From the NCBI RefSeq assembly GCF_946187725.1, contig NZ_CAMHSK010000011.1, positions 21,254-85,253 on the forward strand: 64,000 nucleotides of DNA, written 5' to 3'. The stretch comes from an uncultured Treponema sp. GTDB taxonomy: Bacteria > Spirochaetota > Spirochaetia > Treponematales > Treponemataceae. Shown here in pieces: positions 1 to 7,119 of the stretch. The translations under genes were made by a program, and so were the position numbers. The notes under the pieces were generated by a model. The model worked only from the letters and a program-made list of their open reading frames with translations. It made no database searches and had not been told where the DNA came from. Each line of letters starts with the position of its first letter. The stretch's first letter is position 1.

Positions 1-433
1 AAATCTGCTCTGGCTCGCCGCTTGGATTTTCCATGTCATACACAAGAAATTCATCAAAATTGCAAGTAACAATCCACTTTGGATGCTGGCTCAAAGGCAA
101 GTCTGCAACATATTTTTTTGCCTGTTGGTATGGAGTGAGAAAAGATCCATCGCTCTGCTTGATAGGTTCACGCAAGTCCTTGTGGCTTGACTTTTGCTCA
201 ATCATAACTCGGGTGGAAGGAATATAGGCATCGATAAAATTCGTGATTGTTTTGTTCTGAATCTTGTCTTTTACCTGCTCTTCAAAGAAGATGAAATTCG
301 CAATGTCTGCCACACCGAACACGCAAGTCAGAAGGTCAATCCAAAATTTCTGGGATTCGCCTTTTTCGTAGCCGTGTCCAAGCCAGTTTTCCGCGAACTT
401 TTTAGCATTCTTTGTTTGTTCTGCCCTTGTCAT
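1..433 (-). CDS. MmeI-like restriction-modification protein, N-terminal part (partial)
   Basis: The gene opens at 433 on the minus strand and is uninterrupted to base 1, so only the first 144 codons are visible. They match the N-terminal nuclease region of single-chain MmeI-type (type IIL/IIG) restriction-modification enzymes: FAENWLGHG (residues 13-21), SQKFWIDLL (27-35), then a PD-(D/E)xK-like core with Asp68, Glu79 and Lys81 in FIDAYIPST...IEQKSSHKD, then YQQAKKY and WIVTCNFDEF (120-129). In this family the methyltransferase and target-recognition domains follow, and one polypeptide both methylates and cuts beside its site; that part lies outside the window. A -10-like TATAAT ends six bases before the ATG and no Shine-Dalgarno is present. 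The fold call rests on recalled motifs; a methylase-less relative cannot be excluded. Confidence 0.75.
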   Translation of the reverse strand, partial: MTRAEQTKNAKKFAENWLGHGYEKGESQKFWIDLLTCVFGVADIANFIFFEEQVKDKIQNKTITNFIDAYIPSTRVMIEQKSSHKDLREPIKQSDGSFLTPYQQAKKYVADLPLSQHPKWIVTCNFDEFLVYDMENPSGEPEQI

Positions 434-439
434 ACTTTG

Positions 440-445
440 ATTATA
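440..445 (-). promoter_or_regulatory. -10 box of the MmeI-like gene, leaderless arrangement
   Basis: TATAAT on the minus strand ends six bases upstream of the ATG at 433. The six-base gap carries no Shine-Dalgarno, so transcription would start at or next to the start codon. The same spacing recurs at several other genes in this window. Confidence 0.5.
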
Positions 446-495
446 TCAGACAATGGGAACTTTGTATAAGGAAATGTTTTTATCCTATTTATCTA

Positions 496-545
496 TTGAC
501 TTAGTAGGTAATAATCGCTATTATATACCTACCTTACAACTAGGT
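496..545 (+). promoter_or_regulatory. Promoter with Rrf2-type operator, sulfur operon 1
   Basis: A -35 TTGACT (496-501) and a -10 TATTAT (519-524) are separated by exactly 17 bases. A half-site TAGTAGGTA follows the -35 directly, and an inverted repeat ACCTA-N9-TAGGT covers 527-545, just downstream of the -10. The same layout, almost base for base, recurs at 7056-7105 before the LanC-like gene. The operator overlaps the promoter and start region, as expected for a repressor. The Rrf2 protein encoded at 6557-6982 is the obvious candidate; that link is inferred. Confidence 0.7.
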
Positions 546-561
546 ATTAAAAGAGGTACGA

Positions 562-1521
562 ATGCTTAATTTAAAAAATGTTCTATATCGTGCTTTACCT
601 GTACTTGGCGTGCTTTTTGCACTTTTGGTGCAGAGTGTTTTTCCTGATAGTCCGCTTCACCCGGCTTCAACGAAACATTATTACAACTTTCTTCTATATA
701 TATTGCTTTCGGTCACGGTTGTGTTGTTTGCGCTTTCTTTTTTCATCAAAAGGATTCATGACTCGCTTTCTGAAAAGGGAGCTTTTTTCGCTGGAAGCGG
801 CATTCTGATTGCGATTTTGAATCTTGTGACCGCAAAATTGGCCTTGCTTCCGGTGATTTTCTTTCCGAGCTATGACAACATTCTGGCGGTATTCGTAGAA
901 CAAACTTCCCTGCTTTTGAAGTGCATTGGCTTTTCGTTCAGACTTTTGATTCTGGGCGTAATTTGGGGCGTAATTACAGGATTTATCACGGGCGTTTTTC
1001 TTGGCTTTTCAAAAAAGGTCTACTACTGGATTAATCCGTACATAAAGCTGATTGGTCCGATTCCTGCTACGGCATGGATTCCGCTCGTGCTGACCACTTT
1101 TCCGACGCCACTTGGGGCAAGCATTTTCATCATCGCGCTTGCGGTTTGGTTCCCGGTTCAGCTGATGACAAGCTCCGGAATACAGAATACAAGCAAGGTT
1201 TATTTTGAAGTGAGCAAGACGCTTGGAGCGGGAACCTTTTATCAGGTGTTCAAAGTCGCAGTTCCGGCCGCCCTTCCGAACATCTTTCAGGGCGTTTTCA
1301 ACGGAATCTGTGCGGCATTCATCGCGCTCATGACGGCAGAAATGTTCGGTGCAAAATACGGAATCGGCTGGTACATAAGCTATCAGAAAGCGATGATGCT
1401 CTATTCAGGTGTCTACGCCGGTCTGATTATGATTGCGGTCTTCTGTACAGTAATCATCACCGCCCTATTCAAAGTGCGAACCCGCCTATTAAGCTGGCAG
1501 AAAGGACTTATCAAATGGTAA
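562..1521 (+). CDS. ABC transporter permease, sulfonate/taurine/nitrate type
   Basis: Membrane component of a BPD_transp_1-type importer of the SsuC/TauC/NrtB group (319 aa). Several hydrophobic segments are visible, starting with one at residues 6-25, and the cytoplasmic coupling loop EVSKTLGAGTFYQVFKVAVP (about 214-233) carries the family's EAA-like motif. A clear AGAGG Shine-Dalgarno precedes the start. It is the first gene behind the operator-bearing promoter and is followed after 25 bases by the binding-protein gene. The matching ATPase is not next door but at 5750, beyond four other genes. The substrate cannot be read from sequence; the cysteine-synthase and C-S lyase neighbours suggest a sulfur compound. 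Confidence 0.85.
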   Translation: MLNLKNVLYRALPVLGVLFALLVQSVFPDSPLHPASTKHYYNFLLYILLSVTVVLFALSFFIKRIHDSLSEKGAFFAGSGILIAILNLVTAKLALLPVIFFPSYDNILAVFVEQTSLLLKCIGFSFRLLILGVIWGVITGFITGVFLGFSKKVYYWINPYIKLIGPIPATAWIPLVLTTFPTPLGASIFIIALAVWFPVQLMTSSGIQNTSKVYFEVSKTLGAGTFYQVFKVAVPAALPNIFQGVFNGICAAFIALMTAEMFGAKYGIGWYISYQKAMMLYSGVYAGLIMIAVFCTVIITALFKVRTRLLSWQKGLIKW

Positions 1522-1546
1522 AAATACAAAAAAAACGGAGGTAAAA

Positions 1547-2629
1547 ATGAAAAAAGTTTTTACAGCAATTGTCTTTGCAGCTATCGTATTTACTGGCTGT
1601 GAAAAGAAATCGTCGTCTCAGAAGGTCGTACGAATCAACTTCCAAACAGGCACTCTCTGTGCGGCTCCTGTTCATGTCGCAATGAAAATGGGGCTTTTTG
1701 ATGAGGAACTTGCCGCAATCGGGCAGAAAGCGGAATATGTTCAGGTCGTTGAAGGCGGAGCAACTCTTGCAGAAATGATTGCTTCGGGCAAAGTCGATGC
1801 AGGATATGGCTTGTATGCGACCCAGCTTCAGGCAATGGAAAACGGTCTTCCAATCTCCTACACTTCGGGAATTCATGTCGGCTGTACGAAATATTATGTC
1901 CGTGCAGACTCAAACATTTATTCTGCAAAAGACTTGCGCGGAAAGAAAATCGGTGTTCCAGGCCTTGCTGATTCGAGCGTCATGAACCTCAAACGAAAAC
2001 TCATGGATGAAGGAATCGGAGTTACTGCTGATAACAACGAAGTCGAATTTCTGGCTTATGCTTCATCTGACCTTGCAATCGCTTTGAATAACGGTGCGGT
2101 TGATGTAATCGGTGCGCACGATCCAGTCGCAACAAAAGGCGAACGAGCTTACAAATTCCGAAAAATTCTTGATACGGGAATTGATGAAAAATTCGTAAAC
2201 GAGTATTGCTGCCAGCAGTTCGTAACGCACAAACTCTTAAAGGAAAATCCCGAAGGAGCAGCCGCTGTAACACGGGCTTTGCAGAAAGCAAGTGCCTTTG
2301 TCGAAGCAGAACCAAGAATTGCGGCACAGCTTCAGATTGAAAACAATCTCGTTGCTGGAGACCTGGATTTCAATGCAGAACTTCTCGACGAGCTAAACTT
2401 CATCCCAAGCCGCTCATTGGGCAAAAAGACCTTTGATTCTGCGGCGCGACAGCTTCAGGAAGCAGGAATCCTTAAAAAGACAACGGACATCGAAAAGTTT
2501 ATTGCACAAGGATATATCGAGCTTTTTGGAGTTCCAGACGGCTATTCGTATGATTCAGCAACACAAACTTATAAAGAGATCAACGGAACAAGAACTAGTT
2601 TCAATTTAAAAAAATATCGGAGAAAATAA
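1547..2629 (+). CDS. ABC transporter substrate-binding lipoprotein (SsuA/TauA/NMT1-like)
   Basis: A 360-aa protein with a lipoprotein signal (MKKVFTAIVFAAIVFTGC, lipidated Cys18), so a membrane-anchored periplasmic binding protein. The body has the NMT1/SsuA-type pattern: an early FQTGTLCAAPVHVAMKMGLF segment, a VVEGGATLAEMIASGKVDAG turn near residues 65-84, and DLRGKKIGVPG near 128-138, typical of binding proteins for sulfonates, taurine or pyrimidine precursors. It lies between the permease and a DUF4418 gene in the same operon, with GGAGG-type ribosome sites before it and the next gene. Ligand unknown; the operon argues for an organosulfur compound. Confidence 0.82.
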   Translation: MKKVFTAIVFAAIVFTGCEKKSSSQKVVRINFQTGTLCAAPVHVAMKMGLFDEELAAIGQKAEYVQVVEGGATLAEMIASGKVDAGYGLYATQLQAMENGLPISYTSGIHVGCTKYYVRADSNIYSAKDLRGKKIGVPGLADSSVMNLKRKLMDEGIGVTADNNEVEFLAYASSDLAIALNNGAVDVIGAHDPVATKGERAYKFRKILDTGIDEKFVNEYCCQQFVTHKLLKENPEGAAAVTRALQKASAFVEAEPRIAAQLQIENNLVAGDLDFNAELLDELNFIPSRSLGKKTFDSAARQLQEAGILKKTTDIEKFIAQGYIELFGVPDGYSYDSATQTYKEINGTRTSFNLKKYRRK

Positions 2630-2630
2630 A

Positions 2631-2834
2631 ATGAAAAAGCTAAATCTTATTCTGGCATCAGTAAGTGCACTTTTTGGACTGCTCGTAGCACTGGCCCCAT
2701 ACACCTTCGCAAAGGTCTGTTCAATGCCAAAAATGCACTGCCACGCAGTAACCGCACCGACTGAATTTGTCCTTGGAATCTTGATTTTCGCATTTTCTGC
2801 CTTTCAGGCGGCACTTCTATGGAAAAAACGCTGA
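2631..2834 (+). CDS. DUF4418 family membrane protein
   Basis: A 67-aa protein with two membrane helices (residues about 5-27 and 43-62) around a short loop containing KVCSMPKMHCHAV. The Cys, Met and His cluster (CxMxxMxCH) is the hallmark of DUF4418 proteins and could bind metal or thiol; the function is unknown to me. It starts one base after the stop of the binding-protein gene and overlaps the FtsX-like permease gene by 16 bases, so the three are very likely co-translated. DUF4418 genes are often followed, as here, by an FtsX-type permease and a LolD-type ATPase, so it is probably an accessory subunit of that module. Confidence 0.7.
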   Translation: MKKLNLILASVSALFGLLVALAPYTFAKVCSMPKMHCHAVTAPTEFVLGILIFAFSAFQAALLWKKR

Positions 2835-4033
2835 TTGAAAAACTGCCGGAAGGATTTTCTCTGGCGCTTTCAAATCTTTCAAAGAAGATTTACAGAACAG
2901 TTTCGCTTATCTTCCTTGCAGCTATTTCTTCTGCTGTTCTGTTCGCTTCGCTGATTCTCTCTTCAAGCCTGAAATCTGGAATCACAGGCCTTCGTTCCCG
3001 ACTGGGCGCAGACCTGCTGGTAGTTCCAGAAGGCTATGAACAGGGAGCAGAGAATGTTCTTCTTACTGGTGAACCAAATTATTTCTACATGGACAAATCC
3101 GTTCTGGAATCAATTCGGGGCCTTGAGGGAATTGAAAATGCCACTGCTCAGTTTTACCTTACAAGCCTTGCTGAATCCTGCTGCGACTTTCCTATACAGA
3201 TAATCGGATTCGACAGAAAAAGCGATTTTATCGTTCAGAATTGGGCACGCACGAAACTGGGCGAAAACAGCTCAACTGAAGACTTTCTTCTTTCGGGCAG
3301 CAATGTAAGCCTGACACACGGAAAAGTCAAATTTTTCGGTGAAGAGCACACAATTTCCGGAAGACTTTCAAAAAGCGGAACAGGAATGGACAATACAATC
3401 TTTTGTGATTTGGAAAGCCTTCAAAAAATTTTCGAAAGCGCAAAATCAAAAGGCTTCGGCTTCATTTCTGACGGCGATACAAAGAATAAAATCAGCACGG
3501 TTTTAATCAAAGTATCAGACGGCTCTTCAACAGATTCCGTCGCGCTCAGAATAAAAAATGCTGTGAAAGGAATACAGGTACTTACCGGCGAGAAATTCCT
3601 TAAATCTTTTTCGGAAAGGATTTCATCATTTCTCGTATTCTTTTATTCAATTTCGGCCCTGGTTCTCTTAATCAGCATTTTTTCACTCGGAATTGTATTT
3701 TCGTTAACAATCAATGAGCGGCAGCGTGAATTTTCAATTCTTCGTGTGCTCGGAGCAAACAGAAGACAGCTCAGGCAAATTCTTTTAGCAGAAGCGGCTT
3801 TTTTGGGCGGAAGCGGAGCTGTCACAGGAATTGCATTATCAGCACTGATTGTGATTCCATTCAACGCCATCATAGCAGAAAAAATCTCACTTCCTTTTGC
3901 GATGAGCAGTGCAGGCGAGATTCTGATTTTTGCCCTTCTCACCTTCGCCTTATGTACAGCTTCAAGCGTTTTTGCCGCATTAAACGGCGCATTCAGAATC
4001 TCAAAAATTGAACCTTATGGAGGAATAAAATGA
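2819..4033 (+). CDS. FtsX/MacB-type ABC permease
   Basis: A 404-aa permease of the FtsX/LolC/MacB class: a first helix near residues 24-48, a large extracytoplasmic domain (about 50-275, including FLLSGSNVSL and DGSSTDSVALRIKNAV), then three C-terminal helices (about 280-305, 330-355, 370-395) with the FtsX signature SIFSLGIVFSLTINERQREF and [20 protein letters not shown]. Such proteins work by mechanotransmission (export, lipoprotein release or peptide efflux), not by importing small solutes. The start lies inside the DUF4418 frame, and the stop overlaps the ATPase start by four bases (ATGA). Its presence inside a sulfur-uptake operon is unusual. Confidence 0.85.
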   Translation: MEKTLIEKLPEGFSLALSNLSKKIYRTVSLIFLAAISSAVLFASLILSSSLKSGITGLRSRLGADLLVVPEGYEQGAENVLLTGEPNYFYMDKSVLESIRGLEGIENATAQFYLTSLAESCCDFPIQIIGFDRKSDFIVQNWARTKLGENSSTEDFLLSGSNVSLTHGKVKFFGEEHTISGRLSKSGTGMDNTIFCDLESLQKIFESAKSKGFGFISDGDTKNKISTVLIKVSDGSSTDSVALRIKNAVKGIQVLTGEKFLKSFSERISSFLVFFYSISALVLLISIFSLGIVFSLTINERQREFSILRVLGANRRQLRQILLAEAAFLGGSGAVTGIALSALIVIPFNAIIAEKISLPFAMSSAGEILIFALLTFALCTASSVFAALNGAFRISKIEPYGGIK

Positions 4034-4686
4034 TTCAAATCGAAAAACTGTCAAAATCATTCAAAACTCCGCGGGGAATAAAAAAAGTCTTTTCAGATTT
4101 TTCATTAACGGTGAAAGATGGAAGTTTTCTCGGAATCGCAGGTGAATCAGGAACAGGAAAAAGCACGCTCCTTTCAATCATTACCGGCCTTCAAAAGCCA
4201 GATTCTGGAAAAGTATGCGTCAACGGAACGGAACTTTTGTCGCTCAATGATGATGAGATGTGCACTTTCCGAAATGAGAACATTGGATTTGTTTCGCAGG
4301 AGCAGAGTTTCCTTGAAAATCTTTCAGTTCTCGACAATGTGACACTTCCGGCTTTGCTTTCAAAAACAGGCAAAACCAAAAAGAGCGAAGTTATCGGACG
4401 GGCAAAAAAACTCCTTTCAGATTTCGGAATAGAAAGCCTTGCTGAAATGGGTCCATCAGCTCTTTCCGGCGGGGAAAACCGAAGACTGCTGATTGCACGG
4501 GCGCTGATTAATGACCCGCAGATTATTGTAGCCGATGAACCGACTGATGCCGTGAGCAAAAAGCAGGCCGAAGAAATCATCGGCATATTCAAGGCACTTT
4601 CAAAACGCGGAAAGACGGTAATTTTAGTCACCCACGATGAAAACGCACTGAAAAAATGCAGCAGCGTTTTTTATTTAGACAAATAA
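4030..4686 (+). CDS. ABC transporter ATPase, LolD/MacB-type
   Basis: A 218-aa nucleotide-binding subunit. Walker A is GESGTGKST (about residues 37-45), the Q-loop is SQEQ, the signature appears as ALSGGENRR (about 142-150), Walker B is IIVADEPTD and the switch His is in VTHDE. The ATGA overlap with the FtsX-like gene makes it that permease's partner. The signature LSGGE followed by NRR is a mild variant of LSGGEQQR. Together with DUF4418 it forms a three-gene export-type module, separate from the SsuB-like ATPase at 5750. Confidence 0.88.
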   Translation: MIQIEKLSKSFKTPRGIKKVFSDFSLTVKDGSFLGIAGESGTGKSTLLSIITGLQKPDSGKVCVNGTELLSLNDDEMCTFRNENIGFVSQEQSFLENLSVLDNVTLPALLSKTGKTKKSEVIGRAKKLLSDFGIESLAEMGPSALSGGENRRLLIARALINDPQIIVADEPTDAVSKKQAEEIIGIFKALSKRGKTVILVTHDENALKKCSSVFYLDK

Positions 4687-4704
4687 CCTAGTCAAAATAT
4701 AGGC
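4686..4704 (+). promoter_or_regulatory. Degenerate third copy of the ACCTA-N9-TAGG operator
   Basis: ACCTA (4686-4690), nine bases, then TAGGC (4700-4704) lies between the ATPase stop and the first cysteine synthase. It matches the 19-base inverted repeat at 527-545 and 7087-7105 with one changed end base. No convincing -35/-10 pair accompanies it, so it may be a weak internal regulatory site or chance. Confidence 0.4.
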
Positions 4705-4722
4705 AAAAAAAAGGAGAAACTA

Positions 4723-5715
4723 ATGGCAAAAAAGATTCACGATTCACTTACCGAGCTTGTAGGACACACTCCCCTCGTTCGGCTTCACGGATATGAAAAA
4801 AAACTCGGCTTAAAGGCACATCTTCTGGCAAAAGTTGAATATTTCAATCCAATCGGAAGCATTAAAGACAGGATTGTTCTGCGCATAATCGAAGATGCAG
4901 AAAAAGCAGGAAAAATTCAGCCCGGAAAAACCACCTTGATTGAATACACCAGCGGAAACACAGGAATTGCAGTAAGCGCAATCGGAGCGATGAAAGGCTA
5001 CAAAGTCCGCATTTTCCTTCAGGAAGGTGTCAGCAAGGAACGCTTGCAGGTGATGAAAGCATTCGGCGCAAATGTAACAAAAATCGGTGATGTTCCAGAA
5101 TTACAAGATGCACTCAAAGCAACGAACAATGATTTCGTAGCGGCAACAAACATATTAAAACAGCATATTCGTGACCGCCAGGCCGCAGGTGATGATATTT
5201 ATTTCGTTGATCAGATGATTAATCCTCTGAATCCGCAGGCTCATCACGATACGACTGGAAAGGAAATCTGGGAAGACACGGAAGGCGAACTTGCGGCCGT
5301 AGTTGCTTCGGTCGGAACGGCCGGAACCATCCGTGGAATCGCTGACTACCTTCATGGGCAGACAAAAAATGTAAAAATCTTTGCCGTAGAACCGGGCGAA
5401 AAAGACACGAAACTTACGGGAATTCATAATTTTACAGAAGTGCCAGTTGAACGAGTTCCGCCAAGCATCAAGGAAAACAATGAAATCACTAAAAAAGTCT
5501 TTGATGAAGTGTTTGTCGCTGACACAGACGGCGCATTTGAAGCGGCAAGAACTGTTGCAAAAACAGACGGCGTTCTGGTAGGAAATTCAAGCGGAGCGGC
5601 CCTCTGGGGAGCAACACAGATTGCCCAAAAAGAAGAATTCGCCGGAAAAAATATCGTAGTGATTTTCCCTGACACAGGACTTCGATATTTGAGCACAAAT
5701 CTTTTTGAAGACTAA
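4723..5715 (+). CDS. cysK: Cysteine synthase family PLP enzyme, copy 1
   Basis: A 330-aa fold-type II PLP enzyme. The PLP lysine is Lys48 in NPIGSIKDR, the substrate loop is TSGNTG and the phosphate-binding Gly-rich loop is VGTAGT. Family members make L-cysteine from O-acetylserine and sulfide or use related acceptors. A GGAG ribosome site lies seven bases upstream. A paralogue lies at 8575, and the two differ at positions flanking the PLP lysine (PIGSIKDRIV here, PSGSVKDRAA there), so they may use different substrates. CysK also partners the Rrf2 regulator CymR in Bacillus, and an Rrf2 gene lies 0.8 kb downstream. Confidence 0.9.
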   Translation: MAKKIHDSLTELVGHTPLVRLHGYEKKLGLKAHLLAKVEYFNPIGSIKDRIVLRIIEDAEKAGKIQPGKTTLIEYTSGNTGIAVSAIGAMKGYKVRIFLQEGVSKERLQVMKAFGANVTKIGDVPELQDALKATNNDFVAATNILKQHIRDRQAAGDDIYFVDQMINPLNPQAHHDTTGKEIWEDTEGELAAVVASVGTAGTIRGIADYLHGQTKNVKIFAVEPGEKDTKLTGIHNFTEVPVERVPPSIKENNEITKKVFDEVFVADTDGAFEAARTVAKTDGVLVGNSSGAALWGATQIAQKEEFAGKNIVVIFPDTGLRYLSTNLFED

Positions 5716-5749
5716 ACGCAATATAAAGCAAAAGCGATAAGGGGGCATT

Positions 5750-6514
5750 ATGCCGGGAAACATAAATATTCAGAAAGTTAACAAAAGTTTCGGAGATATT
5801 AAGGTACTGAACGATTTCTCACTGGATATAAAAGAAGGTTCTTTCGTAAGTTTGATTGGTCCGTCTGGATGCGGAAAATCAACACTTTTAAGAATCATCG
5901 GAGGTCTTGAAAAAGCAACAACAGGTTCTGTAAGTCTGGACGGCGAAACAATTACAAAGGCTGGAAGTGACAGAGGCTTTGCTTTTCAGGGCTCGAATCT
6001 GTTCCCCTGGCTTTCGGTAAAGGATAATGTTTCATTCGGCCTAAAAGCACGAAAAATCTACCACGAAAAAAAGCAGGATGTAAGCGATATCATCAATCTT
6101 GTCGGCTTAAAAGGATTTGAAAATTCCTATCCGCATCAGATTTCAGGCGGAATGCAGCAGAGAGCGTCCTTAGCACGAGCACTCGTCGGTCATCCAAAAG
6201 TCCTTCTTCTTGACGAACCTCTTGGCGCTTTGGATGCCTTTACGCGAATGAATTTGCAGGATGAAATTCTCCGCATAAAGAAAGAAAATGAAATGACTAT
6301 GCTCATGGTAACTCATGATGTAGATGAAGCGATTTACATGAGCGACAGAGTTGTGGTAATGAGCGCACGGCCAAGTCGTGTTGAAGCAGTTATCGATATA
6401 AATCTTCCTCATCCGCGAATTCGGGTGCAGGATACCTTCACTCTTTACCGCAATAAGATTCTTGAATACCTGGATTTTGGCGGCAAAGTTCAGGATATTG
6501 AATATGTAATTTAA
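5750..6514 (+). CDS. ABC transporter ATPase, SsuB/TauB-type
   Basis: A 254-aa import-type ATPase: Walker A GPSGCGKST (about residues 39-47), Q-loop FQGSNLFPW, signature QISGGMQQRASLARAL, Walker B VLLLDEPLGALD, switch His in VTHDVDEAIYMSDR. The NLFPWLSVKDNV and DEAIYMSDR strings are characteristic of the sulfonate/taurine/nitrate group, so this is the likely partner of the permease at 562 and the lipoprotein at 1547, although four other genes lie between. Ribosome site AAGGGGG. It is followed 42 bases later by the Rrf2 gene. Confidence 0.88.
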   Translation: MPGNINIQKVNKSFGDIKVLNDFSLDIKEGSFVSLIGPSGCGKSTLLRIIGGLEKATTGSVSLDGETITKAGSDRGFAFQGSNLFPWLSVKDNVSFGLKARKIYHEKKQDVSDIINLVGLKGFENSYPHQISGGMQQRASLARALVGHPKVLLLDEPLGALDAFTRMNLQDEILRIKKENEMTMLMVTHDVDEAIYMSDRVVVMSARPSRVEAVIDINLPHPRIRVQDTFTLYRNKILEYLDFGGKVQDIEYVI

Positions 6515-6556
6515 CAAGTCGGTTTTTAAAGACTTAAAAATAAAATGGAAGAGAAT

Positions 6557-6982
6557 ATGTACAAAATTTCAACCAGAGGACAGTATGCACTTTTGATTAT
6601 GGAAGATTTGGCGGAAAACGCAGAAGATTCTTTTGTTCCGCTGCGACTTCTTTCTCACAGACGAAATCTTTCAGTAAAATACCTCGAACAGATTCTTTCA
6701 AAACTGGTTGCGGCAAATCTCGTTGAAGGTTCAAGAGGAATTAACGGCGGCTACAGACTTACGAAACCCGCAGATAATTACACGGCAGGCGAAATCCTTC
6801 GAGTCATGGAAGGCGACCTTTCCCCGCGAAATACAAACGAAGGAAATACAATTGAATCAGCAGGCAGCGACGAGTTTTGGAAAGGCTTTGAGAATGTAAT
6901 CAATAATTTTGTGGATTCCATAACGCTCGACACGCTGGTTCATAAAAATAAAGAATTCGTTGGCTTTGAATACTGCATCTAA
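6557..6982 (+). CDS. Rrf2 family transcriptional regulator (CymR-like)
   Basis: A 141-aa winged-helix regulator opening MYKISTRGQYALLIMEDLAE, the standard Rrf2 N-terminus. I chose the ATG at 6557 rather than 6545 because Rrf2 proteins begin at this point and GGAAGAG sits five to six bases upstream. The recognition region LSVKYLEQILSKLVAANLVE and the wing GSRGINGGYRLTKPA are intact. The three cysteines that bind Fe-S in IscR/NsrR-type members are absent (the only Cys is the penultimate residue), so it is more like CymR, which senses cysteine status through a complex with CysK. It lies between two operator-bearing promoters next to two cysK genes, so control of this sulfur island is a strong inference. 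Confidence 0.85.
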   Translation: MYKISTRGQYALLIMEDLAENAEDSFVPLRLLSHRRNLSVKYLEQILSKLVAANLVEGSRGINGGYRLTKPADNYTAGEILRVMEGDLSPRNTNEGNTIESAGSDEFWKGFENVINNFVDSITLDTLVHKNKEFVGFEYCI

Positions 6983-7055
6983 ACGCGCGCTGAATAAAGC
7001 CATTTGCGAATTTTTCAAAGTTAAACCGAGTTTCCTTAAATTTTCTTAAATCCTA

Positions 7056-7105
7056 TTGACATAGTAGGTAATTAAATGTATATTAAACCTACCAGTTAAC
7101 TAGGT
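7056..7105 (+). promoter_or_regulatory. Promoter with Rrf2-type operator, sulfur operon 2
   Basis: -35 TTGACA (7056-7061), 17-base spacer, -10 TATATT (7079-7084). TAGTAGGTA abuts the -35 and ACCTA-N9-TAGGT covers 7087-7105, the same arrangement and phase as at 496-545. The N9 core differs between the two copies, so the conserved arms look functional and not simply copied. Confidence 0.72.
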
Positions 7106-7119
7106 TTAGGAGAAAAAAT

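Noticed and set aside
33..469. Plus-strand frames over the first 470 bases
   Set aside because: They are antisense to the MmeI-like frame, lack ribosome sites and match nothing.
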